This document shows positions 15,011 to 22,964 of a stretch of 22,981 nucleotides of DNA, piece after piece. The DNA comes from CAVLCC01 sp963661535. Lineage in GTDB: Bacteria; Actinomycetota; Coriobacteriia; Coriobacteriales; CADBOM01. A program made the translations under genes and the position numbers. The notes beneath the pieces are model-generated. The model made no database searches and was not told the origin of the DNA. It worked only from the letters and a program-made list of their open reading frames with translations. Numbering within the stretch: the stretch's first letter is position 1; every line of letters starts with the position of its first letter. Location: contig CAVLCC010000033.1 of assembly GCA_963661535.1 (NCBI GenBank), positions 1-22,981 on the forward strand, read 5' to 3'.

Positions 15011-15079
15011 GTTGTCTGCTGCTGGATTTTTGGGGGTTCGCAATGTGGATACAACTTAAAAAAACCCACAACAGACAAC
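15011..15079. repeat. Inverted repeat in the metF-gluQ gap
   Basis: GTTGTCTG (15011-15018) is the exact complement of CAGACAAC (15072-15079), with 53 bases between. A run of seven A (15058-15064) lies in between, which gives U7 on the minus strand, but no stem directly precedes it. It is not a clear terminator. It is a possible regulatory or structural element. Confidence 0.3.
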
Positions 15080-15117
15080 AATCACCCTTGCAGATGCAAA
15101 TAAATTTAGAGCCAAGA

Positions 15118-16044
15118 CTAAATCAAAGTCTTCATTCCAGATTCTTTAATAATTCTAGATATAGCTTCAGATTTATTTAGGGCATAAAGATGAATACCAT
15201 CTACACCCATTGCTCTATACTGATCAATTTGGTTGATCGTATATTCAATTCCTGCTTCCATAAAGTCGTGTTTCTTTTGCTCCAAGAAACTATCAAACGG
15301 ATCTTTATCAAATGGATTTGGGAATATCCAATACTTAGAAATTAAGCGTGTTAGCTCAGCTGGCATAACACAACCATTGCGAGATAAAGCCATATTTAGA
15401 GTTGCAGCAATGTCTAGAACGGGCATAATTCCCACATCTACCGGCATTGTTATTCCTGCCATTCTAATTGCATCAAACCAATATTCAAACTGCTCCATAT
15501 CCCAACAGAGCTGAGTCATAATAAAGTCGGCACCATTGTCTTGCTTCATTTTTAGAACTGCAATGTCGGCATCTAAACTGCGGCATGCAATGTGTCCCTC
15601 TGGGGAACCAGCAACACCAATCTCAAACTTATCACCATAAGTATTGCGAATGAATTTTACAAGGTCTGTTGCGTAGTCAAAGTCTCCGCATGTGCTGTTT
15701 TCGCCTAGAGGAAAATCTCCGCGCAAAGCCAAAACGTGATCCACACCCATTTGGAGGTACTCGTCTAACTGTTGAGCTATGCCCTCGCGCGTATTTTTGA
15801 TTAGCGTAAAGTGCGTTACAGGCACGGTACCTGCATCTTGAATCATCTTGCATACCTCGCGGTTAGCTCCAACATTGCCGCCGCCTGCCCCGTATGTGCA
15901 AGAAATGTAGTCTGGCTCAAATTTGCAAAGTTCATTTAAGGTCGCGGGTAGCTCCTTCATGCTATCCTCGGTTTTTGGAGGAAAGACCTCAAACGAAAGA
16001 GTTTGCCTAGTTTGCATCAATTGTGATAGTTTTGTTTTAGCCAT
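15118..16044 (-). CDS. metF: Methylenetetrahydrofolate reductase (MetF)
   Basis: This TIM-barrel flavoprotein interconverts 5,10-methylene-THF and 5-methyl-THF, feeding methionine synthesis or, in anaerobes, the methyl branch of one-carbon metabolism. The signature start SFEVFPPK (catalytic Glu in the FE-FPP position), the folate-site LALRGD and the FMN-related segments SPEGH and IMTQLCWD are present. The start at 16044 was chosen because AGGAGG lies 6 bases upstream and the product begins MAKTKLSQ. The longer frame to 16095 adds 17 residues unlike MetF. At 308 residues it has the usual length of a single-domain bacterial MetF. The PucR-type gene lies 101 bases upstream. Confidence 0.94.
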   Translation of the reverse strand: MAKTKLSQLMQTRQTLSFEVFPPKTEDSMKELPATLNELCKFEPDYISCTYGAGGGNVGANREVCKMIQDAGTVPVTHFTLIKNTREGIAQQLDEYLQMGVDHVLALRGDFPLGENSTCGDFDYATDLVKFIRNTYGDKFEIGVAGSPEGHIACRSLDADIAVLKMKQDNGADFIMTQLCWDMEQFEYWFDAIRMAGITMPVDVGIMPVLDIAATLNMALSRNGCVMPAELTRLISKYWIFPNPFDKDPFDSFLEQKKHDFMEAGIEYTINQIDQYRAMGVDGIHLYALNKSEAISRIIKESGMKTLI

Positions 16045-16145
16045 TAGCTTCCTCCTAGATAATTTTTTCTCACAGCTCACACTGCTAACCAACATTTTTA
16101 AATTTTGCTTGCAGCTTTTGTTTTTCTTTTAAAAAATGCCTGCAA

Positions 16146-17834
16146 TTACAGTCTATTTGAGTAATGCATTGCAATCATAGTAGAAAATAGTATATGGTGT
16201 TTTTCGTCATCGCAGCAGTTGTTTATATCAACGCCCAAAGATGCGTTAATTTTCTCAATTCTTCTTAGCAGAGTGTTTCTGTGAACAAAAAGAGCTTGTG
16301 CACACCTTCGCACGTTTCGGTCATTTGTTAGATAGCAGTATAGGGTGCTTAAAAGCAAGGAGTTATTTTGCTTATCATCTTCTAGAAGTTCTAGCACACC
16401 TTGGTGACAAATCTCGCTTAAATCATGATTTTGCAACAGCTCCTCAATTGTGATATAGATTCCATATGTTGATGCAAAAAATATATGTGACGAATATTTT
16501 GTATTTGCATTTCCTAGCTCGTAGTGGCGGGATTTTCTCCCGAAGTTTAAGATGTTACAAGCTTGCAAATAATATGTTGACATATCAGATATGCTGCTAA
16601 ATGTATTGCTCACAGCTGCATAAAAGGGTATTGAATCATACATATGCACGAGTATGTCGTATATAACAGAGGTACTAGGAGGCTCATGACAAATTGCGAC
16701 CAAATAACCATCATGCGCAAAAACCTTGCAATTAAGCTTTATTTGCGATTCTAATAAATCAGCAAAAAAGCTACGCTGAATGTGTTCGCTATAATCTAAA
16801 TCAATAACGATGGTGCAATACTTAGAGTCAAATTCCCAATCAAAAATTTGAAGCTGTTGTGCAATATCTTGCTTGTCCGTTAGATCTTTGTTTAGAATAT
16901 CTCTAAAGAAGCTTTCATAAAAAGTGCCAAACGAAATCTTTTCGCTCCACTTGGTTTTTAGATATGTTTTTATAGGCTTCTCCAAACAGTGTGCCATATC
17001 CAAATCAATATTTGTTGTATTAGGAAACAGATTGATGATAAATATATGAGCCATAAGTTTGCCATCATCAAAGATATTTTGACAAGTGTAGGGATTATTG
17101 AAGCATGTGTTTGGATATGTGAATGCATTTTTGCGCGAGTTCATATATTCAAACTCACCACTATCAACAAGTTCCCGGATAATTGTCATAGGCATGTATC
17201 CATGTTCGTTTTGATATTTCCAAACTGCGCTTGCCTCGTCCATAATGGTGCTTGAGCTTCTAGATATCATTTTGAGATTTGGGTCAGTAACATATACTGT
17301 ATTTGGATTGATAATAGAACACATATCTAAAATTTTGTTCAGGGGGTCGCCGTTTGCAATTGCGATAATGGTTCTGCTTTCCCATGAATTTGCAAGTTCT
17401 AACACATTTAGTGCATCGTTAAAAAATGCAATTTTGTCTGCATTGTTTGGAACTAGAATTGATTGTGGTGGCTGCTTGGTATGTTTATTGTTCTTCCTGC
17501 TTTTGCTGGTAGATGAATTGTTTTTGCTATCTGTATTTGATGTAGTTGTGTTTGTGTATCTATCTATGTCATCACTATTTTGGTCAAACAGAACTACAAG
17601 AAAATCTTTTCCATAATACTTTGCATACTGCTTATATACATCATATATATCTACATATAAAGTATTGGGAGCAATCTCAATGTTAGATAAATCAGGATTA
17701 TTTGTTTGATTGTTTTTGCAAATTGGCTCTAGGATTTTTATAGAATCAAACACGTGCCTGCGCCAATCATTTATGCTCATATTTGGATATAGTCCATTAA
17801 GTTTTTCCGCCAAGGAATATAGTGATAACTTCAA
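16146..17834 (-). CDS. PucR/CdaR-type transcriptional regulator
   Basis: 562 residues with the PucR C-terminal helix-turn-helix near residues 510-555, recognised by LFVHRNTLLRRIEKIN preceded by a tyrosine-rich helical segment. The middle (about 290-420) resembles the degenerate GGDEF-like domain of CdaR regulators. The N-terminus has a polar Asn/Ser-rich linker (about 90-125). Such proteins activate catabolic or transport genes when they bind a metabolite. The neighbours suggest it may regulate the URO-D/MFS pair (upstream) or metF (downstream). The start is TTG 17834 with GGAG six bases upstream; the next in-frame ATG is 18 codons in and lacks such a site. The promoter candidate is at 17902-17930. 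Confidence 0.75.
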   Translation of the reverse strand: MKLSLYSLAEKLNGLYPNMSINDWRRHVFDSIKILEPICKNNQTNNPDLSNIEIAPNTLYVDIYDVYKQYAKYYGKDFLVVLFDQNSDDIDRYTNTTTSNTDSKNNSSTSKSRKNNKHTKQPPQSILVPNNADKIAFFNDALNVLELANSWESRTIIAIANGDPLNKILDMCSIINPNTVYVTDPNLKMISRSSSTIMDEASAVWKYQNEHGYMPMTIIRELVDSGEFEYMNSRKNAFTYPNTCFNNPYTCQNIFDDGKLMAHIFIINLFPNTTNIDLDMAHCLEKPIKTYLKTKWSEKISFGTFYESFFRDILNKDLTDKQDIAQQLQIFDWEFDSKYCTIVIDLDYSEHIQRSFFADLLESQIKLNCKVFAHDGYLVAICHEPPSTSVIYDILVHMYDSIPFYAAVSNTFSSISDMSTYYLQACNILNFGRKSRHYELGNANTKYSSHIFFASTYGIYITIEELLQNHDLSEICHQGVLELLEDDKQNNSLLLSTLYCYLTNDRNVRRCAQALFVHRNTLLRRIEKINASLGVDINNCCDDEKHHILFSTMIAMHYSNRL

Positions 17835-17901
17835 TGTGATCTCCGCCTACATCTATCAGCTTCAAATGAAGTTTTAAGAAGCTAAAAAACAAGTTGTCTA
17901 C

Positions 17902-17930
17902 ATTATAGATTTATATCGTTGATGTAATAA
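17902..17930 (-). promoter_or_regulatory. Candidate promoter of the PucR-type gene
   Basis: A perfect TATAAT (17902-17907) lies 17 bases after a weak TTATTA (17925-17930) on the minus strand, about 70 bases before the start. The terminator of the upstream gene ends just before it, so a separate promoter is needed here. Confidence 0.4.
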
Positions 17931-17958
17931 AATTCTCTATTTATACACTACATTTTTT

Positions 17959-18004
17959 AAAAAACCCTAGACTTGCAGGTTTATAAATTGCAAGCCTAGG
18001 GTTT
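17959..18004 (-). terminator. Intrinsic terminator of the MFS/URO-D operon
   Basis: AAACCCTAG-A-CTTGCA (17962-17977) pairs with TGCAAG-C-CTAGGGTTT (17989-18004), a 16-position stem with one mismatch and an 11-base loop. On the minus strand it is followed by TTT after the terminal TTT. It lies 54 bases downstream of the URO-D stop. Confidence 0.85.
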
Positions 18005-18057
18005 AAAGTTTAAAGTTTTAAAAACCATAAATCTAGAAGACTAAAGGTTTTTTGGTT

Positions 18058-19062
18058 TTATGCAATCATTTCATTATTCTTTGTATTGTATGTTTTATAA
18101 GTAAGATTTTTGCAGTACTCATACTCTTCCATAATAATTGGAACCCACTCAGGCCTAACCAAAATCATGCTAGGGATATATGCCCCACCTTGTGCCTGTG
18201 TAAGCATTTCTTCTCTTATCTTATTGCGCAAGCACTCTTCGCTAACAGGCTCAGCTGCATCATTAACATCCAAACTAGCAGTATCCAAAAATGTGTTATA
18301 TACAACCTTGTTTTTGGTAATCTTTTTGAGCTCAGGAATATTGTTAACTTTCATAAGATTTATTCCATCCGGCTTTAGATCATCAACAATTTCTGGAATG
18401 ATTGTATGGACATCACCGTCGCAATGCAGCTCAAACATAATTCCTAGGCTATGCGTATGTTCTATAATTTGGCGAGTGGGTTCTTTTAGAATATCTCTCC
18501 AAACATCCGGAGAAAAAATCATGCCGCGTTGTGTTCCCCAGTCGTCGTGGTAGCAAATTATGTCTGGCTTATAATATTTTGCAATTTTGTCGATTAACTT
18601 GCACTTATAGTCAACCATTGCCCACGCATAAGCCTTGACTTCGTCTGGATCTGTAAGAAGAGAACACAGTGAATCTTCAAATCCCATAAGCGAATTTAGT
18701 CTCTCAAAAATTCCATTGTGAATCATTTGATACAGCAAGTTATTTTCATAGTCAAACTCTGGGATTCTATCAATGCGTGTTGCTTCTTCCCAGTCCCACT
18801 CATCTAGGTTTGGAAATTTGACAGTGTCTTCCCAGTCGCAAATGTCGTCTAGAATAAAATCAGGTCCTGGAAGCGGGGCTGGGTCACCTTCGGGCCATGT
18901 CCAGTGTTGACCAAACCAGTCATAACCCGATCCTCCTAGAGGACACCTTTCTCTATACCCGTTTACTGGCACATTGTTTATGATGCCCTGACCCATTATT
19001 GGCAAATATTCTGGCATCTCATGGTTATATAACCTAAGTGCATTTTCTTTAGCACTAATCAT
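18058..19062 (-). CDS. URO-D family protein (corrinoid methyltransferase-like)
   Basis: 334 residues of the uroporphyrinogen decarboxylase superfamily, the branch that includes MtaA/CmuA-type methyltransferases rather than haem enzymes. Family landmarks are the N-terminal SAKENALRLYNHEMPEY, YHDDWGTQRGMIFSP (171-185) and FELHCDGDV (210-218), where other members have His-x-Cys zinc ligands. The arrangement here is His-Cys-Asp-Gly, and no third Cys ligand is evident in the C-terminal part. Either the metal site is altered or the protein is not a zinc methyltransferase. It follows an MFS gene by 95 bases with AGGAG before the ATG. Substrate unknown. It may demethylate or carry methyl groups; decarboxylation is not expected. 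Confidence 0.75.
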   Translation of the reverse strand: MISAKENALRLYNHEMPEYLPIMGQGIINNVPVNGYRERCPLGGSGYDWFGQHWTWPEGDPAPLPGPDFILDDICDWEDTVKFPNLDEWDWEEATRIDRIPEFDYENNLLYQMIHNGIFERLNSLMGFEDSLCSLLTDPDEVKAYAWAMVDYKCKLIDKIAKYYKPDIICYHDDWGTQRGMIFSPDVWRDILKEPTRQIIEHTHSLGIMFELHCDGDVHTIIPEIVDDLKPDGINLMKVNNIPELKKITKNKVVYNTFLDTASLDVNDAAEPVSEECLRNKIREEMLTQAQGGAYIPSMILVRPEWVPIIMEEYEYCKNLTYKTYNTKNNEMIA

Positions 19063-19157
19063 AAGTTTCTCCTGTTTTCATAGTTTCTTTACTTTTTTGT
19101 TGGCAAGCTATTTTTATTGGTTGTTTTGATTTAATCAGAGTGTTTAAGTGTTTGTCT

Positions 19158-20357
19158 TTATGCCTCTTTTTCGGGGGTCTCTTTCATTAAGAATAGAAAG
19201 ATTAGACCCAGTAGTGGCATAGCAGCAAGCGTAAACCAGCATGCACTAAAGCTTCCTGTAACATCAACACTTAGTCCAACAATCATAGGGGAGAGAATTG
19301 ATGCCAGCTGGAATACACAGTTTTGTACTCCCATAGCAGAACCCGATAGATAATCAGGTGCATATTTGAGCGTTAGTGCATTTAAGTGTGCATTAGGAAG
19401 GTAGCTAACAAATCCATAAGCACAACCTGCAACCATAAGCACTACAAGATTTGTTTGGAAACCAAATATCAAGGTGATAATTGCGATAAGCAAATAAACA
19501 ACAATTAGATATACCTTTGGGCTTAGGTTGAACTTTTTAACAATTACACCTGTTAGAAGTGAACCTGCAATTCCGCCCAAACTATATATAGACATAACAT
19601 TTGCGGCGGTTCCAGTTTCAAAACCTAAAGAACCTAGGTATGAATTAGCCCATGTTGATACGCCTAGATTTAAAAACATGTACAAAAATCCTGCTAGGCA
19701 AACACATATTAGATTGCGGGTTGTAAACACACATTTAATTCCAGATAGAAGCGTAACTTTTTCTCCAGAAACTTCTGACTTAGCGTTTTTAACAAATATA
19801 AACAGAATAACTGCAACAACTATTGCAATAACTCCTACTACTTCAAATGCTGTGCGCCAATTAAAAGCTGCAAGAACAGAAGCTCCAATGTTGTTTGCGA
19901 GCATGAGTCCTAGGGTAGGACCGATTAAAAGTATTCCAAAGGCTATGCCTCTATCTTTTTGATCAAAGTTAAGACCAATTGTTTTTGAGCAGCATGCCAT
20001 TACAACGCCTGCGCCCAAACCTGTGATTACGCGCAAAACCATGCCCTCTGTGTATCCATTTATAAATCCCATACCAATAGAGGCGAGGCCTGTGATCAAA
20101 ATTCCAGCAGATAAAACATATTTAACGCCTAGCTTGTCTGCTAGGGTGCCTCCAGGAATTTGCGTGATAACATATCCAACAAAAAATGCAGACATAAATG
20201 AGCCCGCGCTTAAGTTGGACAAACCCAGATCGGCTGTTACTGTTGGACTTACTGGTGACCACACAAACCTTGTCATAAATGTTACTGTGAATGCTGCAAG
20301 CAGCAAAAGCAATAGCAGCCAGCGTGTTGCACCTTTTTTAGTTGTAGTTTCGTTCAT
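19158..20357 (-). CDS. MFS transporter paired with the URO-D family gene
   Basis: 399 residues with about twelve membrane helices. The first has WLLLLLLLAAFTVTF. The MFS motif A after helix 2 is GGTLADKLGVKY (69-80). The overall pattern (RFVWSPVSP, AGSFMSAFF) recalls the anion-cation symporter branch, but substrate is not certain. ATG 20357 was chosen because GAGGGG lies about 10 bases upstream; a TTG six codons earlier extends the frame but overlaps that site. It is first in a two-gene operon with the URO-D family protein and diverges from the glutamate synthase-like gene. It is only distantly similar to the MFS at 10225-11529. Confidence 0.88.
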   Translation of the reverse strand: MNETTTKKGATRWLLLLLLLAAFTVTFMTRFVWSPVSPTVTADLGLSNLSAGSFMSAFFVGYVITQIPGGTLADKLGVKYVLSAGILITGLASIGMGFINGYTEGMVLRVITGLGAGVVMACCSKTIGLNFDQKDRGIAFGILLIGPTLGLMLANNIGASVLAAFNWRTAFEVVGVIAIVVAVILFIFVKNAKSEVSGEKVTLLSGIKCVFTTRNLICVCLAGFLYMFLNLGVSTWANSYLGSLGFETGTAANVMSIYSLGGIAGSLLTGVIVKKFNLSPKVYLIVVYLLIAIITLIFGFQTNLVVLMVAGCAYGFVSYLPNAHLNALTLKYAPDYLSGSAMGVQNCVFQLASILSPMIVGLSVDVTGSFSACWFTLAAMPLLGLIFLFLMKETPEKEA

Positions 20358-20375
20358 TTTTAATACCCCTCTCAA

Positions 20376-20673
20376 AAGTAGTGGTGAGTAACTTGCCTCA
20401 TTTACGAACTTTAATAGGGTTTAAATTGAGTTTCTATATCATAAAAGTACCATTTTCAATGTATATAATATGCAATTTTGTACATGTTTTGCGTTCCGTT
20501 GTGTTTCGTTGATTTTTAAAAAAGAGTATATAAAACATGATGTCTGCGCAAACTTTGCGCTTACTCACGGGCTTAGTAGTTTAAGTGCGCTCATATGCTC
20601 ATATGCTTTGCTCAAACTTAAGTTAATAACCAAATACTATTGGTCAAAAAACAAGTTTAACTTTATAATTAAA
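20376..20673. other. Divergent intergenic region, mostly without gene
   Basis: This AT-rich stretch separates the MFS and glutamate synthase-like genes. It includes a plus-strand TGTATATAATAT (near 20460) that could be a -10 box, a tandem pair of CTCATATG (near 20590-20605) and a 5-bp inverted repeat ACCAA...TTGGT (near 20629-20644). An open frame starting at 20470 lacks a ribosome site and has no recognisable features; I treat it as non-coding. Confidence 0.4.
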
Positions 20674-20776
20674 TACAGCTTTTCAGCGTGGGTACTTTAT
20701 TGGGATGAATCAAATTACCCATGGTGCAATGCAAAATGTAAGGTTGTATATAAAATGCAACCAAAAGAAAGCTGTA
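20674..20776 (+). ncRNA. Candidate structured leader RNA (three-way junction)
   Basis: TACAGCTTT (20674-20682) pairs perfectly with AAAGCTGTA (20768-20776). Inside this closing stem are two hairpins, CGTGGGTA/TACCCATG (20687-20694 with 20716-20723, one G-U pair) and GGTTG/CAACC (20742-20746 with 20758-20762). This three-way-junction layout, followed by another hairpin before the ribosome site, is like a riboswitch aptamer plus expression platform. It does not match TPP, purine, THF or SAM-I sequences I know. Chance pairing in AT-rich DNA cannot be excluded. Confidence 0.35.
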
Positions 20777-20801
20777 GTATTTTTATGCTATGCAAAAACT
20801 T

Positions 20802-20825
20802 GTCTCTTTATAAGTTATAAGAGAC
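20802..20825 (+). promoter_or_regulatory. Hairpin next to the ribosome site of the glutamate synthase-like gene
   Basis: GTCTCT (20802-20807) pairs with AGAGAC (20820-20825). The stem continues with TAT/ATA after a one-base bulge. The GGAGAGGAG ribosome site begins right after the stem. It could serve as an expression platform for the leader fold upstream. Confidence 0.4.
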
Positions 20826-20841
20826 GGAGAGGAGTTATTAG

Positions 20842-22431
20842 ATGAATTTGCAACGCCCTAATTCTAACGAGGCAACTGGTACTCACAACAGATCTCGTAG
20901 TGTGGCACCTTGCTCGGGTCTTTGCACACGTTGTGTTGACGATTGCAAAGGCAACTGCGAGGTTTTTAAATCTTCATTTAGAGGACGTGAGGTCATCTAT
21001 CCAGGACCTTTTGGACATGTTACCGCTGGTGGCGATAAAGATTATCCAGTAGATTATTCTCACTTAAATATTTGTGGCTATGCACATGGTCTAAACGGAC
21101 TTCCTGAAGGTGTTGAAGCAGGTCCTGATACTGCAACTTTCCCTACTGTAAATACAGAAACTGAATTTGGATACCAAAACAAAGTTAAGATGAAGATGCC
21201 TGTGTTTACAGGTGCACTTGGTTCTACAGAGGTAGCTCGTGCAAACTGGGAGCACTTTGCAGTTGGTGCTGCAATTAGCGGAATTAGTCTTGTTTGCGGC
21301 GAGAATGTTTGCGGCATTGACCCAGGTCTTGAGCGCAACTCTGAGGGCAAGGTTATAAATGCTCCAGATATGAAGAGACGCGTTGAGCTTTATCGCAAAT
21401 ATCATCAAGGTTATGGCGACATTTTGGTTCAAATGAATGTTGAAGATACCCGTCTAGGCGTTGCCGACTATGTTATTAGCGAACTTGGCGTAGAGACAGT
21501 TGAGCTCAAATGGGGGCAAGGCGCAAAATGCATTGGCGGAGAAATCAAGGTTAATAGCCTAGAGCGTGCTCTTGAGCTACAAAAGCGCGGATATATCGTA
21601 ACTCCAGATCCATCTAATCCTGCTATTCAAGAGTCGTTTAAACAAGGTGCTATTAAGCAATTTGAGCGCCACAGCCGTTTGGGTTTTGTGGATGAAGAAG
21701 ACTTCCACAACTCCGTAGAGTATTTGCGCAAGCTAGGTGCTAAGCGTGTTACTCTAAAAACTGGCGCATATCCTATGAATGAGCTTGCGAAGGCTCTTAA
21801 ATGGGCAAGCAACGAACATATTGATCTTGTTACAATTGATGGTGCTCCTGGTGGCACTGGAATGAGCCCTTGGCGTATGATGGAAGAGTGGGGCGTTCCA
21901 ACTATCTACTTGCAGTCAATGACATATGAGCTAGCTAAAATGCTAGACGATATGGGCGCATATGTTCCAGATCTTGCAATTGCAGGCGGCTTCTCTGATG
22001 AGGGTGGAGTTTATAAGGGACTAGCTCTTGGTGCTCCATACTTTAAAGCAGTTTGTATGGGTCGTGCAATGATGATTCCTGGCTTTGTTGGCAAGAATAT
22101 CGAAAAATGGCTTGCAGAAGGCGACCTACCAAAGAGCGTTTCTGCATTTGGATCTACCAAAGAAGAAATCTTTGTTTGCTACGAAACTTTGCGTGACGAA
22201 TTTGGTAAAGACGTTGAGGACTTCCCTCTAGGCGCTGTTGGCATTTATAGCTATGTTGACAAACTAAAAGTTGGACTACAACAACTAATGGCTGGTTCAC
22301 GCTGCATGAGCTTACCTGCAATTACAAGAAACGAACTTATGTCTTTAACTCATGAGTGCGAAGAAATCACCAAGATTCCTTATGTTATGGACGCTTATCG
22401 CGAAGAGGCAATGCAAATTATAAAAGGCTAG
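20842..22431 (+). CDS. FMN-binding glutamate synthase family protein
   Basis: 529 residues. The main part (about 100-470) is the FMN-binding TIM barrel of the glutamate synthase central domain, marked by IDGAPGGTGMSPWRMMEEWG and AGGFSDEGGVYKGLALGA (flavin phosphate site) and the GRAMM end. The N-terminus has a five-Cys cluster, C24-x3-C28-x2-C31-x3-C35-x3-C39, likely an iron-sulfur site. No glutaminase domain is present, so it would need ammonia from elsewhere or act as a different FMN oxidoreductase. Many anaerobes carry this short type, whose true reaction is poorly known. The ribosome site GAGGAG is 7 bases from ATG. A perfect terminator follows. Confidence 0.82.
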   Translation: MNLQRPNSNEATGTHNRSRSVAPCSGLCTRCVDDCKGNCEVFKSSFRGREVIYPGPFGHVTAGGDKDYPVDYSHLNICGYAHGLNGLPEGVEAGPDTATFPTVNTETEFGYQNKVKMKMPVFTGALGSTEVARANWEHFAVGAAISGISLVCGENVCGIDPGLERNSEGKVINAPDMKRRVELYRKYHQGYGDILVQMNVEDTRLGVADYVISELGVETVELKWGQGAKCIGGEIKVNSLERALELQKRGYIVTPDPSNPAIQESFKQGAIKQFERHSRLGFVDEEDFHNSVEYLRKLGAKRVTLKTGAYPMNELAKALKWASNEHIDLVTIDGAPGGTGMSPWRMMEEWGVPTIYLQSMTYELAKMLDDMGAYVPDLAIAGGFSDEGGVYKGLALGAPYFKAVCMGRAMMIPGFVGKNIEKWLAEGDLPKSVSAFGSTKEEIFVCYETLRDEFGKDVEDFPLGAVGIYSYVDKLKVGLQQLMAGSRCMSLPAITRNELMSLTHECEEITKIPYVMDAYREEAMQIIKG

Positions 22432-22476
22432 TTTTTCTGTGCTTTGCGCGGGATAGCTTGGATTTTTAAAATAATC

Positions 22477-22516
22477 AAATGGTGCAGCTCTTTATATTGG
22501 GCTGCACCATTTTCTT
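22477..22516 (+). terminator. Intrinsic terminator of the glutamate synthase-like gene
   Basis: AAATGGTGCAGC (22477-22488) pairs perfectly with GCTGCACCATTT (22501-22512), a 12-bp stem with a 12-base loop, followed by a T-rich tail (TTTTC). It lies 46 bases after the stop codon. Confidence 0.88.
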
Positions 22517-22560
22517 TGGAATTCTGTTTTAGAAGATAATATAGCTAAAAGCAAAGGTTA

Positions 22561-22964
22561 TTAGTCGTCAAAGAATAGTTCTAATTCGCGTATTAAGTCA
22601 CATTCATCAGAAATTTGCCTGTATGTTTCTTCTAAATTATCAAAGAGATATGATTCTTCTTCATTGTCTTCAAACAATAAAGCTGTAAATCCACGTTTCG
22701 CTAGTTCTTTTTTAAGAACGTTTATATGATGTAGTCCTTTATCATTATCTAGTTCATACAGAAGTATATAGTCACCCCTTTTTGTCTGTCTTTAATGTCA
22801 CTAAGACTTAGCGAAGTTTCCTTTTTAAGATACATTAATGTTTTTGCGTCTACTTCTCTTTCAGCGATTTTAAGTCCTATTGTATATTCGTTACCGATGG
22901 TGTCTATGATTCCTCCCTTAAAAATTTGAGTCTTCGTGAGTTTGTGTGGGTAAGAAACAATACA
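22561..22964 (-). pseudogene. Frameshifted small protein gene at the right edge
   Basis: Two open frames on the minus strand fit end to end if one base is added in the run written CCCCTTTTT at 22775-22783 on the plus strand. The upstream part encodes segments such as GNEYTIGLKIAEREVDAK and ETSLSLSDIKDRQK. The downstream part continues GDYILLYELDNDKGLHH to an acidic end with FFDD. The latter has no start codon of its own. The joined product would be about 130 residues, alternating helix and strand, reminiscent of L7/L12-like small proteins, but I cannot name it. The 5' end is unclear: a strong AGGGAGG (22912-22918) is followed by ATC ATA, not a normal start. The cause may be a read error, a mutation or a decayed gene. 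Confidence 0.55.

Noticed and set aside
15030..15050. GGGGGTTCGCAATG resembling a tRNA T-loop
   Set aside because: It lacks the GTTCRANYC pattern, and no acceptor or anticodon stems could be drawn around it.
15011..15079. Terminator for metF
   Set aside because: The only inverted repeat has a 53-base interior, and the U-run does not directly follow a stem.
20470..20820. Plus-strand open frame of 116 codons upstream of the glutamate synthase-like gene
   Set aside because: No ribosome site, Cys/Lys/Phe-rich composition typical of untranslated AT-rich DNA, and it covers the probable promoter and structured leader.
22761..22792. Canonical -1 programmed frameshift site
   Set aside because: The sequence A AAA GGG does not fit the X XXY YYZ rule, and no stimulatory stem was evident; a simple indel is more likely.
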